The notes under the pieces were generated by a model. It saw nothing but the letters and a program-made list of their open reading frames with translations, was not told the origin of the DNA and did not search any database. A stretch of 64,000 bases of DNA from an uncultured Dehalococcoidia bacterium (GTDB taxonomy: Bacteria; Chloroflexota; Dehalococcoidia; Tepidiformales; Tepidiformaceae), in assembly GCA_938015525.1 (NCBI GenBank), contig CALLPC010000003.1, positions 62,001 to 126,000 on the forward strand, written 5' to 3'. A program made the translations under genes and the position numbers. Positions 46,722 through 54,429 of the stretch are shown piece by piece. Every line of letters begins with the position of its first letter. The stretch's first letter is position 1.

Positions 46722-47567
46722 ATGCAACCGCAGGTTTCATCCGCCGCGCATGGCGGGTGCGGCCCGGCGTGGGAATCGCTCATCCGCGATGCCGAGCGGA
46801 TGACCACGATTTCACCGGGCGAATTGCTGCCGATCTTCCAGGGGATGATGCGGGAGGGCTGCCGGCTCTGCCCGCGGGAGCAGACCCGTATCTGCCAGTT
46901 CGAAGAGAAGCCGTTCAACGTGGTGGCCCACGAGGTCGTGCGGCCGCTGTTCGGGATGCCGTGGGAGTTCAAGGCCGAGGACCTGGTCGCGGGCGGTGCG
47001 AGCGACGGTACCGTGCCGGTCGAGGCGCTCGCCGCGGTCATCCGGGAGGTCGAGGCGGTTGCCCGGGAGAACGGGCACGAGGCCGTGACGCTGCTCGACT
47101 ACTCGGTCGCGATGGGGCGGCTGGCGCGGGCGGCGGGGTACGTCCCGCCCGGTGAAGTCGACCCGCGCTTCGCCGGGCTCACGGCGGGGATCGAGGAGCG
47201 GCGGCTGGAGCTCATCGCGGCGGGGAAGAAGGATTCGCAGGCGCGGGCGGCGGCGTTCCGGGCGAACGCGGCGGCCGCGGCCCGGAATGCGGAGACGATC
47301 CGGGCGGCGCTGCCGTACGAGGCGCCGGTGCACGACCTGCTGGCAGGGAGACCGCTGCACTGGTGCAGCCACCTGCCGCACCTGTTCAGCCGGATGATGC
47401 TCCGGCTGGGGTATACGGATGAGGACCTGCTGCCGATGGTCGAGGCTGCGGAGGCGGTCGCCCGGGAGCGGAACCACCCGGGCGTGACCCCGCGGGACGC
47501 AGAGACGGCGCTCGCCCGGGCGGCAGCGGCGGCGCTGGCTGTACAGGGAGGTATCGAGCATGACTGA
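46722..47567 (+). CDS. Unrecognised Cys-containing protein with internal duplication
   Basis: A protein of 281 aa. An N-terminal segment holds C13 (HGGCGP) and C47, C50 and C58 (EGCRLCPREQTRICQFEE), a possible metal or Fe-S site. Two copies of a helical module follow: residues about 98-138 (IREVEAVARENGHEAVTLLD) and about 231-273 (VEAAEAVARERNHPGVTPRD), sharing V/A-E-A-V-A-R-E-x-x-H-x-x-V-T-x-x-D. This resembles the short helical pairs seen in protochlorophyllide-reductase-associated and other PCP_red-like domains, but I cannot assign it. A GGGAGTGATT Shine-Dalgarno precedes ATG 46722. It overlaps the next gene by 8 bp. Confidence 0.55.
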   Translation: MQPQVSSAAHGGCGPAWESLIRDAERMTTISPGELLPIFQGMMREGCRLCPREQTRICQFEEKPFNVVAHEVVRPLFGMPWEFKAEDLVAGGASDGTVPVEALAAVIREVEAVARENGHEAVTLLDYSVAMGRLARAAGYVPPGEVDPRFAGLTAGIEERRLELIAAGKKDSQARAAAFRANAAAAARNAETIRAALPYEAPVHDLLAGRPLHWCSHLPHLFSRMMLRLGYTDEDLLPMVEAAEAVARERNHPGVTPRDAETALARAAAAALAVQGGIEHD

Positions 47568-48024
47568 AGCTGAGACGGTGACCTGGCCGGCGGAGCTGGT
47601 GACGCGCATCCAGGCGGTCCTGGACCGGTCGGCGGCGACGGCCGGCCCGGAGGTGGCGCGGGTGTTCGCCCGCCCGGACTGGCGGCTGAGCGCGGAGCAG
47701 TTCCTCGAGATGTGGCGGGCGCAGCGCTGGTGCACGATCGCCTCGGTGGGGCCGAACGGCCAGCCGCACATCGCCGTGATCCACGCGGACTTCCAGCCGG
47801 ACGGCCGCCTGACGATGCGGATGTTCACGGGCTCGGTGCGGGCGCGGGACATCGCGGCGAACCCGCGGGTGGCGCTCTCGAAGAACCTCGATGGCGCCGT
47901 CGCGATGGTGTACGGGACGGCCCGGCCGGTCCCGGGGACGGAGGCGGTGCGGCACGAATCGGAGACGGTGGAGGTCGAAATCGACATCCGCCGGATTTAT
48001 GCGATGAAACCGCAGATGGGCTGA
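47560..48024 (+). CDS. Pyridoxamine-phosphate-oxidase-like (FMN-binding split-barrel) protein
   Basis: A protein of 154 aa. EQFLEMWRAQRWCTIASVGP and NGQPHIAVIHADFQPDGRLT are the first strands of a PNPOx-like fold, followed by RMFTGSVRARDIAANPRVAL (a basic segment that contacts flavin phosphate in the family) and VAMVYGTARPVPG. True PNP oxidases are about 220 aa; the short form suggests a general flavin reductase or haem/flavin-binding protein. Its ATG (with GGGAGG 8 nt upstream) lies inside the previous gene, indicating translational coupling with the Cys-containing protein. Confidence 0.75.
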   Translation: MTEAETVTWPAELVTRIQAVLDRSAATAGPEVARVFARPDWRLSAEQFLEMWRAQRWCTIASVGPNGQPHIAVIHADFQPDGRLTMRMFTGSVRARDIAANPRVALSKNLDGAVAMVYGTARPVPGTEAVRHESETVEVEIDIRRIYAMKPQMG

Positions 48025-48065
48025 CCGGCAGGCAGCCTGGCCAACGCTGACAACGACGACATTCC

Positions 48066-48092
48066 GCCCGGCCGCCGCGGCGGCGGCCGGGC
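48066..48092 (+). terminator. 12-bp hairpin before the ABC substrate-binding gene
   Basis: GCCCGGCCGCCG pairs fully with CGGCGGCCGGGC around CGG. It is 42 nt after the 48024 stop and 22 nt before ATG 48114, so it can terminate the upstream unit or stabilise the downstream leader. Confidence 0.6.
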
Positions 48093-48113
48093 ATCCCGAG
48101 AGGTTTGCAGGAC

Positions 48114-49766
48114 ATGATGGAACGCGAACGTTCGCTCGAACGGCGCCTGTCGCGGCGCCACCTCCTCGCGGCTGCGGGGACGACGACGGCCGGGCTCGCC
48201 GCCTTCGCGGCGGTGGGCTGCGGCTCGGACGATGACGACGATACGGGCGGTGCGGGGACGACCCCGGGCGGGACGCAACCGGCGGGCGCCCCGGCAGGGA
48301 GCCCGACGCCGCGGCGCGGCGGGACGCTCCGGATGAACCAGACCGGGGACATCGTGCTGAACGGCGGCTACCCGTGGGTGGTCGCGCCGACGAACCGGAT
48401 TCTGCCCTGGCTGGTGCACGAGCCGCTGCTGCGCTACCGGAAGGACGTCACGAAGCCGGAGTTCGTGCTGGTCGACCAGTTCGAGTACAGCGGGGACCGG
48501 ACGAAGCTGACGGTGCGGCTGAAGCCCGGGGTGACCTTCCACGACGGGTCGCCGCTGACGGTAGAGGACGTCTTCTTCAGCATCGACTTCTCGCTGGACG
48601 CGAAGAAGTTCGGGGTGACCGTCGCGGGGACGCCGAGCGTGCTGGCGAAGGCGATCAAAGAGCGGAAGAAGCTGGACGAGCGGACGATGGAGTTCACGTT
48701 CGACCGGCCGCGCTGGGACATGACGGGGTACTTCGCCAGCCTGAACATCCACAAGGAGGCGACGCTGCCGAAGATGCTGGCGGGCGAGGGGCTGAACGGC
48801 ACCGGCCCGTACGCGCTGGAGAAGTGGACGCCGGGGACGTCGCTCATCTTCGTGCCGAACCGGAACTGGCACCTGCACGAGCAGGAGGGCGGCCCGTACC
48901 TCGACCGGGTGGAGGCGCGGATCTTCACGGATGAGACGGCCGCCGCGACGGCGTTCGAGGCGAGGGAGCTGGACATCGCCTTCCGGCTGCCTGGGGCGGA
49001 CGCGAAGCGGTTCCGGGACCGGGTTCGGAAGGCGCCGCGCATCGGCGGGCTGTTCCTCGGGATGGTCGTGAAGAACCCGCAGCTGGCAGACCCGCGGGTG
49101 CGGCAGGCGGTGTTCTGGGCGGTCGACCGGGAGCGGATCGCGAAGGAGGTCGGCGAGGGGTTCTACGCGGCGACGGCGCAGATCTGGCCGGAGTATTCGC
49201 CGGCGTACGACCCGGAGCTCGACAAACCGTACTACGACCCGGAGAAGGCGAAGGCGCTGCTGCGGCAGGCGGGGTTCAGCCAGGGTGCGCCGCTGGTGGT
49301 CCCGTACACCCAGCGGAGCGAGGCGAGCGTGCTGATCGTGAAGGAGAACCTGAAGGCGGTCGGCATCGAGATTGCGCCGAAGCTGATGGAGACGGCGGCG
49401 TTCATCGCGGCGACGCGGCAGCGGCAGCACACGGACATGTTCGTGGCGGGGATGAACTTCTCGGACCCGGTGCCGGCGTCGGCGCTGCAGAACAACTTCA
49501 ACGTGGCGATCCCGAACCAGATGTACCAGGAGAGCCCGGAGCTGAAGGACATCCTGGCGAAGATCGGGACGGTGGACCCGCTGGGACCGGAGGCGAAGGA
49601 GCTGTACCGGCGGTTCAACCGGCTCTGGCTGGAGGACCCGTGGATTTCGCCGCTGGAGCCTTCCGGGGCGCTGGACGTGGTGAGCGACGCCGTGCGGGGG
49701 TTCGATGAGTACTTCATCATGCCGCTGCAGGCACCGAATTTCGGGCGCATCTGGCTGAAGGCCTAG
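48114..49766 (+). CDS. ABC transporter substrate-binding lipoprotein (family 5, Opp/Dpp/Nik)
   Basis: A protein of 550 aa. A twin-arginine-like RRLSRRHLLAAAGTTTAG precedes a lipobox (A-A-V-G-C, AAVGCGSDDDDD), so it should be a Tat- or Sec-exported lipoprotein. Domain landmarks of cluster C binding proteins: VDQFEYSGDRTKLTVRLKPG, VTFHDGSPLTVEDVFFSIDF, NPQLADPRVRQAVFWAVDRE and IWPEYSPAYDPELDKPYYD. Typical ligands are di-/oligopeptides, nickel or opines; the sequence does not say which. Two permease genes follow but no ATPases. GAGAGG lies 11 nt upstream. Confidence 0.92.
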   Translation: MMERERSLERRLSRRHLLAAAGTTTAGLAAFAAVGCGSDDDDDTGGAGTTPGGTQPAGAPAGSPTPRRGGTLRMNQTGDIVLNGGYPWVVAPTNRILPWLVHEPLLRYRKDVTKPEFVLVDQFEYSGDRTKLTVRLKPGVTFHDGSPLTVEDVFFSIDFSLDAKKFGVTVAGTPSVLAKAIKERKKLDERTMEFTFDRPRWDMTGYFASLNIHKEATLPKMLAGEGLNGTGPYALEKWTPGTSLIFVPNRNWHLHEQEGGPYLDRVEARIFTDETAAATAFEARELDIAFRLPGADAKRFRDRVRKAPRIGGLFLGMVVKNPQLADPRVRQAVFWAVDRERIAKEVGEGFYAATAQIWPEYSPAYDPELDKPYYDPEKAKALLRQAGFSQGAPLVVPYTQRSEASVLIVKENLKAVGIEIAPKLMETAAFIAATRQRQHTDMFVAGMNFSDPVPASALQNNFNVAIPNQMYQESPELKDILAKIGTVDPLGPEAKELYRRFNRLWLEDPWISPLEPSGALDVVSDAVRGFDEYFIMPLQAPNFGRIWLKA

Positions 49767-49783
49767 CCAGTCCTGTCGCTGGG

Positions 49784-49821
49784 GGCCGCGCGGGTCTCCC
49801 TCCCCTCTCGCCCGCGCGGCC
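49784..49821 (+). terminator. Intercistronic hairpin between binding protein and permease
   Basis: GGCCGCGCGGG (49784-49794) pairs with 49811-49821 around a 16-nt pyrimidine-rich loop. Such hairpins after binding-protein genes keep the upstream mRNA more abundant than the permease mRNA. Confidence 0.6.
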
Positions 49822-49844
49822 TTCCCCGGGAGGAGGTGCCGAAG

Positions 49845-50783
49845 ATGGCGCTGTTCGTGGTTCGGCGGCTCGCGGCGAGCCTGCCGCTGCTGTTCGCGGC
49901 TTCGCTGCTGGTGTTCGGCGCGCTGGACCTGGTGCCCGGTGACCCGGCGGAGCTGATTGCTGGAGAAGATGCCCGCCCGGAGCGGGTGGCGGAGATCCGG
50001 GCGGAGCTCGGGCTGGACCGGCCGCTGCTGGTACGGTACGGCGAGTGGCTGGCGGGGCTCGCCAGGGGCGACCTGGGGACGTCGATTTCGCGGGGGATGC
50101 CGGTGCGGCAGCTGGTCGGGGCGGCGCTGCCGCCGACGCTGGAGCTGGCCGTGGCGGCCTACTTGCTGGCGCTGGCGCTGGGCATCCCCCTGGGGGTGGT
50201 GCAGGCGGCAGCCGGCGGCCGGGTCGACGGGGCGCTGGCGGTGGCCGTCTCGGTGGTGATTTCGGTGCCGTCGTTCGTGGTTGGGACGCTGCTGCTCTGG
50301 CTGTTCGCTATCGGGCTCGGCTGGCTCCCGGCCTCGGGGCGGGTGCCGGTGCTGGAGGACCCGGTCGGCGGGCTGCGTTCGCTGGCGCTGCCGGCGGTGA
50401 CGCTGGCGGTGGCGATGGGGGCGGTGCTGGCCAGGTTCACCCGGTCGAGCCTGGCGGGGGTGCTCTGCCAGGAGTACATCCGGGCGGCGCGGGCGAAGGG
50501 GCTGGCGGAGCGGACGGTGCTCTTTCGGCACGGGCTGCGGAATGCGCTGGTGCCGGTCACGACGATTGCTGCCCTGCAGGTGGGGCAGCTGCTCACCGGG
50601 ACGATCGTGATCGAGCAGGTGTTCACGCGGCCGGGGGTCGGCTACCTGGCGGTGACGGCGATTCGCCAGCGTGACGTGCCGGTCGTGCAGGGGGTCGTGC
50701 TGGTGTTCGTGCTGGTGTTCGTGCTGGTAAACCTGGCGGCGGACATCGCAGCCGGGCTGGCAGACCCGAGGTTGCGGCGATGA
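49845..50783 (+). CDS. ABC transporter permease, DppB/OppB type
   Basis: A protein of 312 aa from ATG 49845 (AGGAGG 8 nt upstream). Six membrane helices; N-terminal VRRLAASLPLLFAASLLVFG and VPGDPAELIAGEDARPERVA, followed by the DppB-like LDRPLLVRYGEWLAGLARGD. The ATPase-contact EAA-like loop is CQEYIRAARAKGLAERTVLF followed by RHGLRNALVPV. The C-terminus holds FTRPGVGYLAVTAIRQRDVP. It is the first membrane subunit of a di/oligopeptide/nickel importer and is translationally coupled to the next permease (ATGA at 50780-50783). Confidence 0.92.
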   Translation: MALFVVRRLAASLPLLFAASLLVFGALDLVPGDPAELIAGEDARPERVAEIRAELGLDRPLLVRYGEWLAGLARGDLGTSISRGMPVRQLVGAALPPTLELAVAAYLLALALGIPLGVVQAAAGGRVDGALAVAVSVVISVPSFVVGTLLLWLFAIGLGWLPASGRVPVLEDPVGGLRSLALPAVTLAVAMGAVLARFTRSSLAGVLCQEYIRAARAKGLAERTVLFRHGLRNALVPVTTIAALQVGQLLTGTIVIEQVFTRPGVGYLAVTAIRQRDVPVVQGVVLVFVLVFVLVNLAADIAAGLADPRLRR

Positions 50784-51613
50784 GCGGGCGGACGGGCAGG
50801 GCGCTTGCCCGCGACTGGCGGTGCTGGCTGGCGCTGGGGCTGCTGGCGGCGCTCGGGGCGCTGACCGTCATCGCGTGGGCGACGCTGCCGGGCCCGGTGG
50901 AGCAGACGGCGCCCGGCCGGCTATTGGGGCCTTCGCTTGCGCACCCGCTGGGGACGGACGAGCTGCGGCGGGACGTGGCTGCGCGGACGTTTGCCGGGCT
51001 GCGGGGGTCGGCGGTCGTCCTGGCGGCGGCGGTGGTGCCGGGGGCGCTGGCGGGGGCGGCGCTGGGGATGGCGGCGGGGGTCATTGGGCGGTGGTTCGAT
51101 GGGCTGGTGATGCGGCTGGTCGACGTCTGGCTGGCGTTCCCGGGGCTATTGCTGGCGCTCGGTATCCTGGCGGTGACGGGCCCGGGGAAGACGGGCGTGG
51201 GGCTGACGCTGTTCCTCTTCATGGTCCCATCGTTCGCGCGGCTGGCGCGGGGACAGGCGCGGGCGGAGATGACGCGGGACTACGTGCTCGCGGCGCGGGC
51301 GCTGGGGGCCTCGACGCCGCGGATTGCGGTGGTGCACGTGGTGCGGAATGCGTGGGAGCCACTGGCGACGCACCTGGCCCTGATGCTGGGGGTGGCGTTT
51401 TTCATCGAGGCGGCGCTGAGCTTCCTCGGGCTGGGGGTGCAGGCGCCGGAGCCGTCGCTCGGGGGGATGGTGAATGCGTCGCGGCAGTACCTGCGGGAGG
51501 CGCCGTTCTATCTCATCGGGCCGGCGGCGGTGCTGACGGCCGTGGTGCTGAGCCTGAACCTACTGGTGGATGCCGTGCAGGACGCGGCGAGCGGGGGGCT
51601 CAGGCGCCGATGA
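50780..51613 (+). CDS. ABC transporter permease, DppC/OppC type
   Basis: A protein of 277 aa. N-terminal RALARDWRCWLALGLLAALG, LGPSLAHPLGTDELRRDVAA (DppC-type HPLGTDxxGRD), then helices and the EAA-like loop MTRDYVLAARALGASTPRIA followed by VVHVVRNAWEPL. The end has EAALSFLGLGVQAPEPSLGG. It pairs with 49845 to form the membrane channel. No dppD/dppF-type ATPase genes follow: the next gene is convergent YCII at 51600, overlapping this one by 14 bp. Confidence 0.92.
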   Translation: MSGRTGRALARDWRCWLALGLLAALGALTVIAWATLPGPVEQTAPGRLLGPSLAHPLGTDELRRDVAARTFAGLRGSAVVLAAAVVPGALAGAALGMAAGVIGRWFDGLVMRLVDVWLAFPGLLLALGILAVTGPGKTGVGLTLFLFMVPSFARLARGQARAEMTRDYVLAARALGASTPRIAVVHVVRNAWEPLATHLALMLGVAFFIEAALSFLGLGVQAPEPSLGGMVNASRQYLREAPFYLIGPAAVLTAVVLSLNLLVDAVQDAASGGLRRR

Positions 51614-51869
51614 CGACGTGCCAGGGCTCGATGCGGTGAGCGGTGACGAGGCCGTTGAGGACGTAGGGGTCGCGGAGGACGAAGTCGGCAGCGGCGTCGG
51701 GGTCGCTGAAGACGATGAGTGCGCCGCGGACGGGGTCGCCGATGGCGCCGGCGAGGCGGAGGCGGCCGGCTTCGTGGTACTCGCGGATGAGGGCGAGGTG
51801 GGCGGGCCGATGGGGCTCGCGCCGCTCGAGGATATCGGGGACGTAGTCGTAGCTAAGGACGTGGAGCAT
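51600..51869 (-). CDS. YCII-related small protein
   Basis: A protein of 89 aa with the YciI/DGPF ferredoxin-like fold: MLHVLSYDYVPDILERREPH, RPAHLALIREYHEAGRLRLA, GAIGDPVRGALIVFSDPDAA and DFVLRDPYVLNGLVTAHRIE. The His-Asp pair of YCII proteins (H near the first helix, D in DPYV) is kept; function is generally unknown, possibly a lyase or small-molecule binding. Its 3' end overlaps the permease gene by 14 bp. TAGCAT lies 9 nt before the ATG. Confidence 0.85.
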   Translation of the reverse strand: MLHVLSYDYVPDILERREPHRPAHLALIREYHEAGRLRLAGAIGDPVRGALIVFSDPDAAADFVLRDPYVLNGLVTAHRIEPWHVVIGA

Positions 51870-51904
51870 CGCGGGCGCATGCTACCGCGCGGTGCGGCGG
51901 TCAG

Positions 51905-52450
51905 CTACGGGGCTGCTGCGCTCCAGGGGTCGAGGCCCTCGGCCTCGGTCTGCCACATTTTGCGGCCGTCGTAGCTGCGGATGCGTTCGATATCGACGCG
52001 CATGACGGCGCGCTCGGGGCTGTCGAAGCGGGCGAACTCGCGCTGGTAGACGTCCTCGGGGACCGTGCGGCGGCCGCCGGCGGTGATGAGTTCGTGGATG
52101 AAGCGGCGGACGGATTCGCGGTCATGGAAGAAGGTGACGCGGCCGCGGACGGTGACCTGCTTGAACCAGTCGGCGGGGTCGAAGATGGAGAGGGAGATGG
52201 CGGGGTTTCGCTCGAGGGCGCGGTACTTATCGCGGTTGGGGGTGGAGGTGATCCAGATGTGGTCGTCGTACCAGCAGTACGACATCTGGGCGACGACGGG
52301 TTCGCAGGATTTGGTGACCCAGGCGACGGCGGCGCGGGAGGACTCGCGGAGGATGCGCTGGATTTCGGCGTCGTCGAGGGTAAAGGGTTCGATGTACTGG
52401 CGGCTCCACCAGACGGGGCGGGCGCTGCCGGGGGCGGAGTCGGCGGACAT
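51905..52450 (-). CDS. Pyridoxamine 5'-phosphate oxidase-family protein
   Basis: A protein of 181 aa from ATG 52450. RILRESSRAAVAWVTKSCEP and VVAQMSYCWYDDHIWITSTP are the split-barrel strands, NRDKYRALERNPAISLSIFD is the flavin-phosphate segment and TVRGRVTFFHDRESVRRFIH follows. It is of the PPOX type with a C-terminal extension (RMWQTEAEGLDPW-like end). Cofactor may be FMN or F420. It lies 35 bp upstream of the YCII gene on the same strand and is the fourth flavin split-barrel region counted with 8724 and 47560. Confidence 0.8.
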   Translation of the reverse strand: MSADSAPGSARPVWWSRQYIEPFTLDDAEIQRILRESSRAAVAWVTKSCEPVVAQMSYCWYDDHIWITSTPNRDKYRALERNPAISLSIFDPADWFKQVTVRGRVTFFHDRESVRRFIHELITAGGRRTVPEDVYQREFARFDSPERAVMRVDIERIRSYDGRKMWQTEAEGLDPWSAAAP

Positions 52451-52578
52451 GGGCAGCCTCGGGATTTTGGCCTGGCGGCCAAGATGCTGGCCGGGATGGT
52501 GAGGAAACCGGGGGGAAGGTGTCAAGGGGGCAGGCGGGGAGCCGGGCGGGGCGGTTCGCCCGGGATGACAGGTTCGGG

Positions 52579-52584
52579 TAGAAT
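52579..52584 (+). promoter_or_regulatory. -10 box TAGAAT of the acyl-CoA synthetase gene
   Basis: TAGAAT precedes a roughly 38-nt leader that ends in GGAG 6 nt before ATG 52629. The remainder of the 52451-52628 gap shows nothing else. Confidence 0.5.
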
Positions 52585-52628
52585 CGGCGGCCACAAGGGT
52601 GTCCCTACGTTTTTTCCACGGAGTCTGA

Positions 52629-54218
52629 ATGAATACGATCGAATTCCTGCAGATCACGTCGTCAGTCGTCCCGGACCGGGAGGCGCTGGTGGATTTCGAC
52701 GGGAATGGCGGGGGCAAGCGGCTGACCTACGCCGAGATGTACCGGCAGGTCTGCAAGCTGGCGAACGCGTTCCAGGGCCTCGGGGTCGGGAAGGGCGACC
52801 ACGTCGCCATCATGGCGGTGAACAGCGCCGACTTCGTCATCAGCTACTACGCGACGGCGATGGTGGGCGCGACTTTCGTACCGCTGAACTACCGGGCGAA
52901 GGATGAAGAGCTCACCTACATGGTGAACGTAAGCGAGACGAAGGTGCTGCTGGTCTCGGACCGGTATCGGGAGCTGGTGGAGCGGATTCGGCCAACGCTG
53001 ACGACGGTGCAGCACTACGTGAGCCTCGGCGGGGCAGCGGACGGCTACCTGCGCTACGAGGAGCTTTTGGAGAGCGGAGCCGAGGACGAAATCTGGACGG
53101 AGGTCGACGACAAGGATGCGACGATCATCATCTTTACGTCGGGCACGACGGCGCAGCCGAAGGGTGTGCAGCTGACGTTCCTCGACATGACGGCGTACGT
53201 GACGAACCAGCCGCCGGCGGACCCGGAGACGCACGAGAAGCTGCTGGTCTCGGCGCCGTTCTTCCACGTGGCGGGGGCGACCTCGATGATGCTGGGGGTG
53301 TGGATGGGGCGGACGCTGGTGATTCTGCCGCAGTTTGCGCCGGAGCTGTGGCTGCAGGCGGTGCAGCAGGAGCGGGTGACGCACGCGTTCGTCGTCCCGA
53401 CGATGCTGAAGCGGATCATGGAGGTGCCGGAATTCGCGACGTACGACATCTCGTCGCTGAAGCAGATTACGTACGGGGCGGCGCCGATGCCGTACGAAGT
53501 GGTGCGGAAGGCGTGCGACATCTTCCCGCCGAAGGGTATTGGGCTGATCAACGCCTACGGGCAGACGGAATCGACGGCGACGCTGACGTTCCTCGGGCCG
53601 GAGGACCACGACCTGAGCACGGACACGGAAATCAAGGAACAGCGGCTCCGCTCGGTGGGAAAGCCGATGCCGGACGTGGAGCTGGCGATCATGGACGAAC
53701 GGAACCGGCCGCTGCCGCCGGGCGAGGAGGGCGAGATCTGCGTCCGCTCGGACCGCGTGATGAAGGGGTATTACAAGCAGGAGGATGCGACGGCCTCGGC
53801 GATCATCGACGGGTGGCTGCACACGGGCGACGTGGGGAAGCTGGACGAGGGCGGCTACCTGTACATCACGGGGCGGAAGAAGGACCTGATCATCCGCGGC
53901 GGGGAGAACATTTCGCCCGGGGAGATCGAGAACGTGCTCGAAGACCACCCGGCGATCGAGGAGGCAGCCGTCATCGGCGTGCCGGACGTGGAGTGGGGCG
54001 AGGTGGTGAAGGCGGTCGTGGTCCTGAAGCCGGGCGCGACGATCACGCCGGAGGAGATTACGGCCTACGCGAAGTCGCGCCTGGCGTCGTTCAAGGCGCC
54101 GCAGTATGTGGCGGTGGTGGATGAGCTGCCGCGGAACGTGATGGGGAAGGTGTTGAAGACGGACCTGCGGAAGCTGTACGGGACGCCGACGAATGACATC
54201 CCGGCGGGGAAGGCGTAG
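52629..54218 (+). CDS. Fatty-acid/carboxylate-CoA ligase (AMP-forming)
   Basis: A protein of 529 aa of the ANL superfamily, which activates a carboxylate via acyl-AMP. Landmarks: YAEMYRQVCKLANAFQGLGV, P-loop TIIIFTSGTTAQPKGVQLTF, LINAYGQTESTATLTF (A5), LHTGDVGKLDEGGYLYITGR (A7/A8), KKDLIIRGGENISPGEIENV and the catalytic-Lys region LPRNVMGKVLKTDLRKLYGT (A10). Chain length is not determinable; long-chain FadD-like use is plausible because EtfD follows. A strong hairpin terminator is 28 nt downstream. Confidence 0.93.
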   Translation: MNTIEFLQITSSVVPDREALVDFDGNGGGKRLTYAEMYRQVCKLANAFQGLGVGKGDHVAIMAVNSADFVISYYATAMVGATFVPLNYRAKDEELTYMVNVSETKVLLVSDRYRELVERIRPTLTTVQHYVSLGGAADGYLRYEELLESGAEDEIWTEVDDKDATIIIFTSGTTAQPKGVQLTFLDMTAYVTNQPPADPETHEKLLVSAPFFHVAGATSMMLGVWMGRTLVILPQFAPELWLQAVQQERVTHAFVVPTMLKRIMEVPEFATYDISSLKQITYGAAPMPYEVVRKACDIFPPKGIGLINAYGQTESTATLTFLGPEDHDLSTDTEIKEQRLRSVGKPMPDVELAIMDERNRPLPPGEEGEICVRSDRVMKGYYKQEDATASAIIDGWLHTGDVGKLDEGGYLYITGRKKDLIIRGGENISPGEIENVLEDHPAIEEAAVIGVPDVEWGEVVKAVVVLKPGATITPEEITAYAKSRLASFKAPQYVAVVDELPRNVMGKVLKTDLRKLYGTPTNDIPAGKA

Positions 54219-54245
54219 CGGGCCAGCGCACGGGCGAACCGGAGG

Positions 54246-54272
54246 AGCGCCCCGGCCCCCGGCCGGGGCGCT
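54246..54272 (+). terminator. 12-bp stem terminator after the CoA ligase gene
   Basis: AGCGCCCCGGCC pairs with GGCCGGGGCGCT around CCC; GTATTT follows, the most U-rich tail of any hairpin in the window. Confidence 0.75.
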
Positions 54273-54429
54273 GTATTTGGGTGAGCCTTTCCGGTGCCCG
54301 GGGCGTCCCCTGATGGGTCAGCGAACGGGGTTCGCACCGAAGGGGTGGCTCGGGTAGGATGCGGCTACATCGTGCGTGCCGGGGCACTGCCGGCGCGCAC
54401 CTTCGAAACCTGGTACGGGAACGCGTGGT

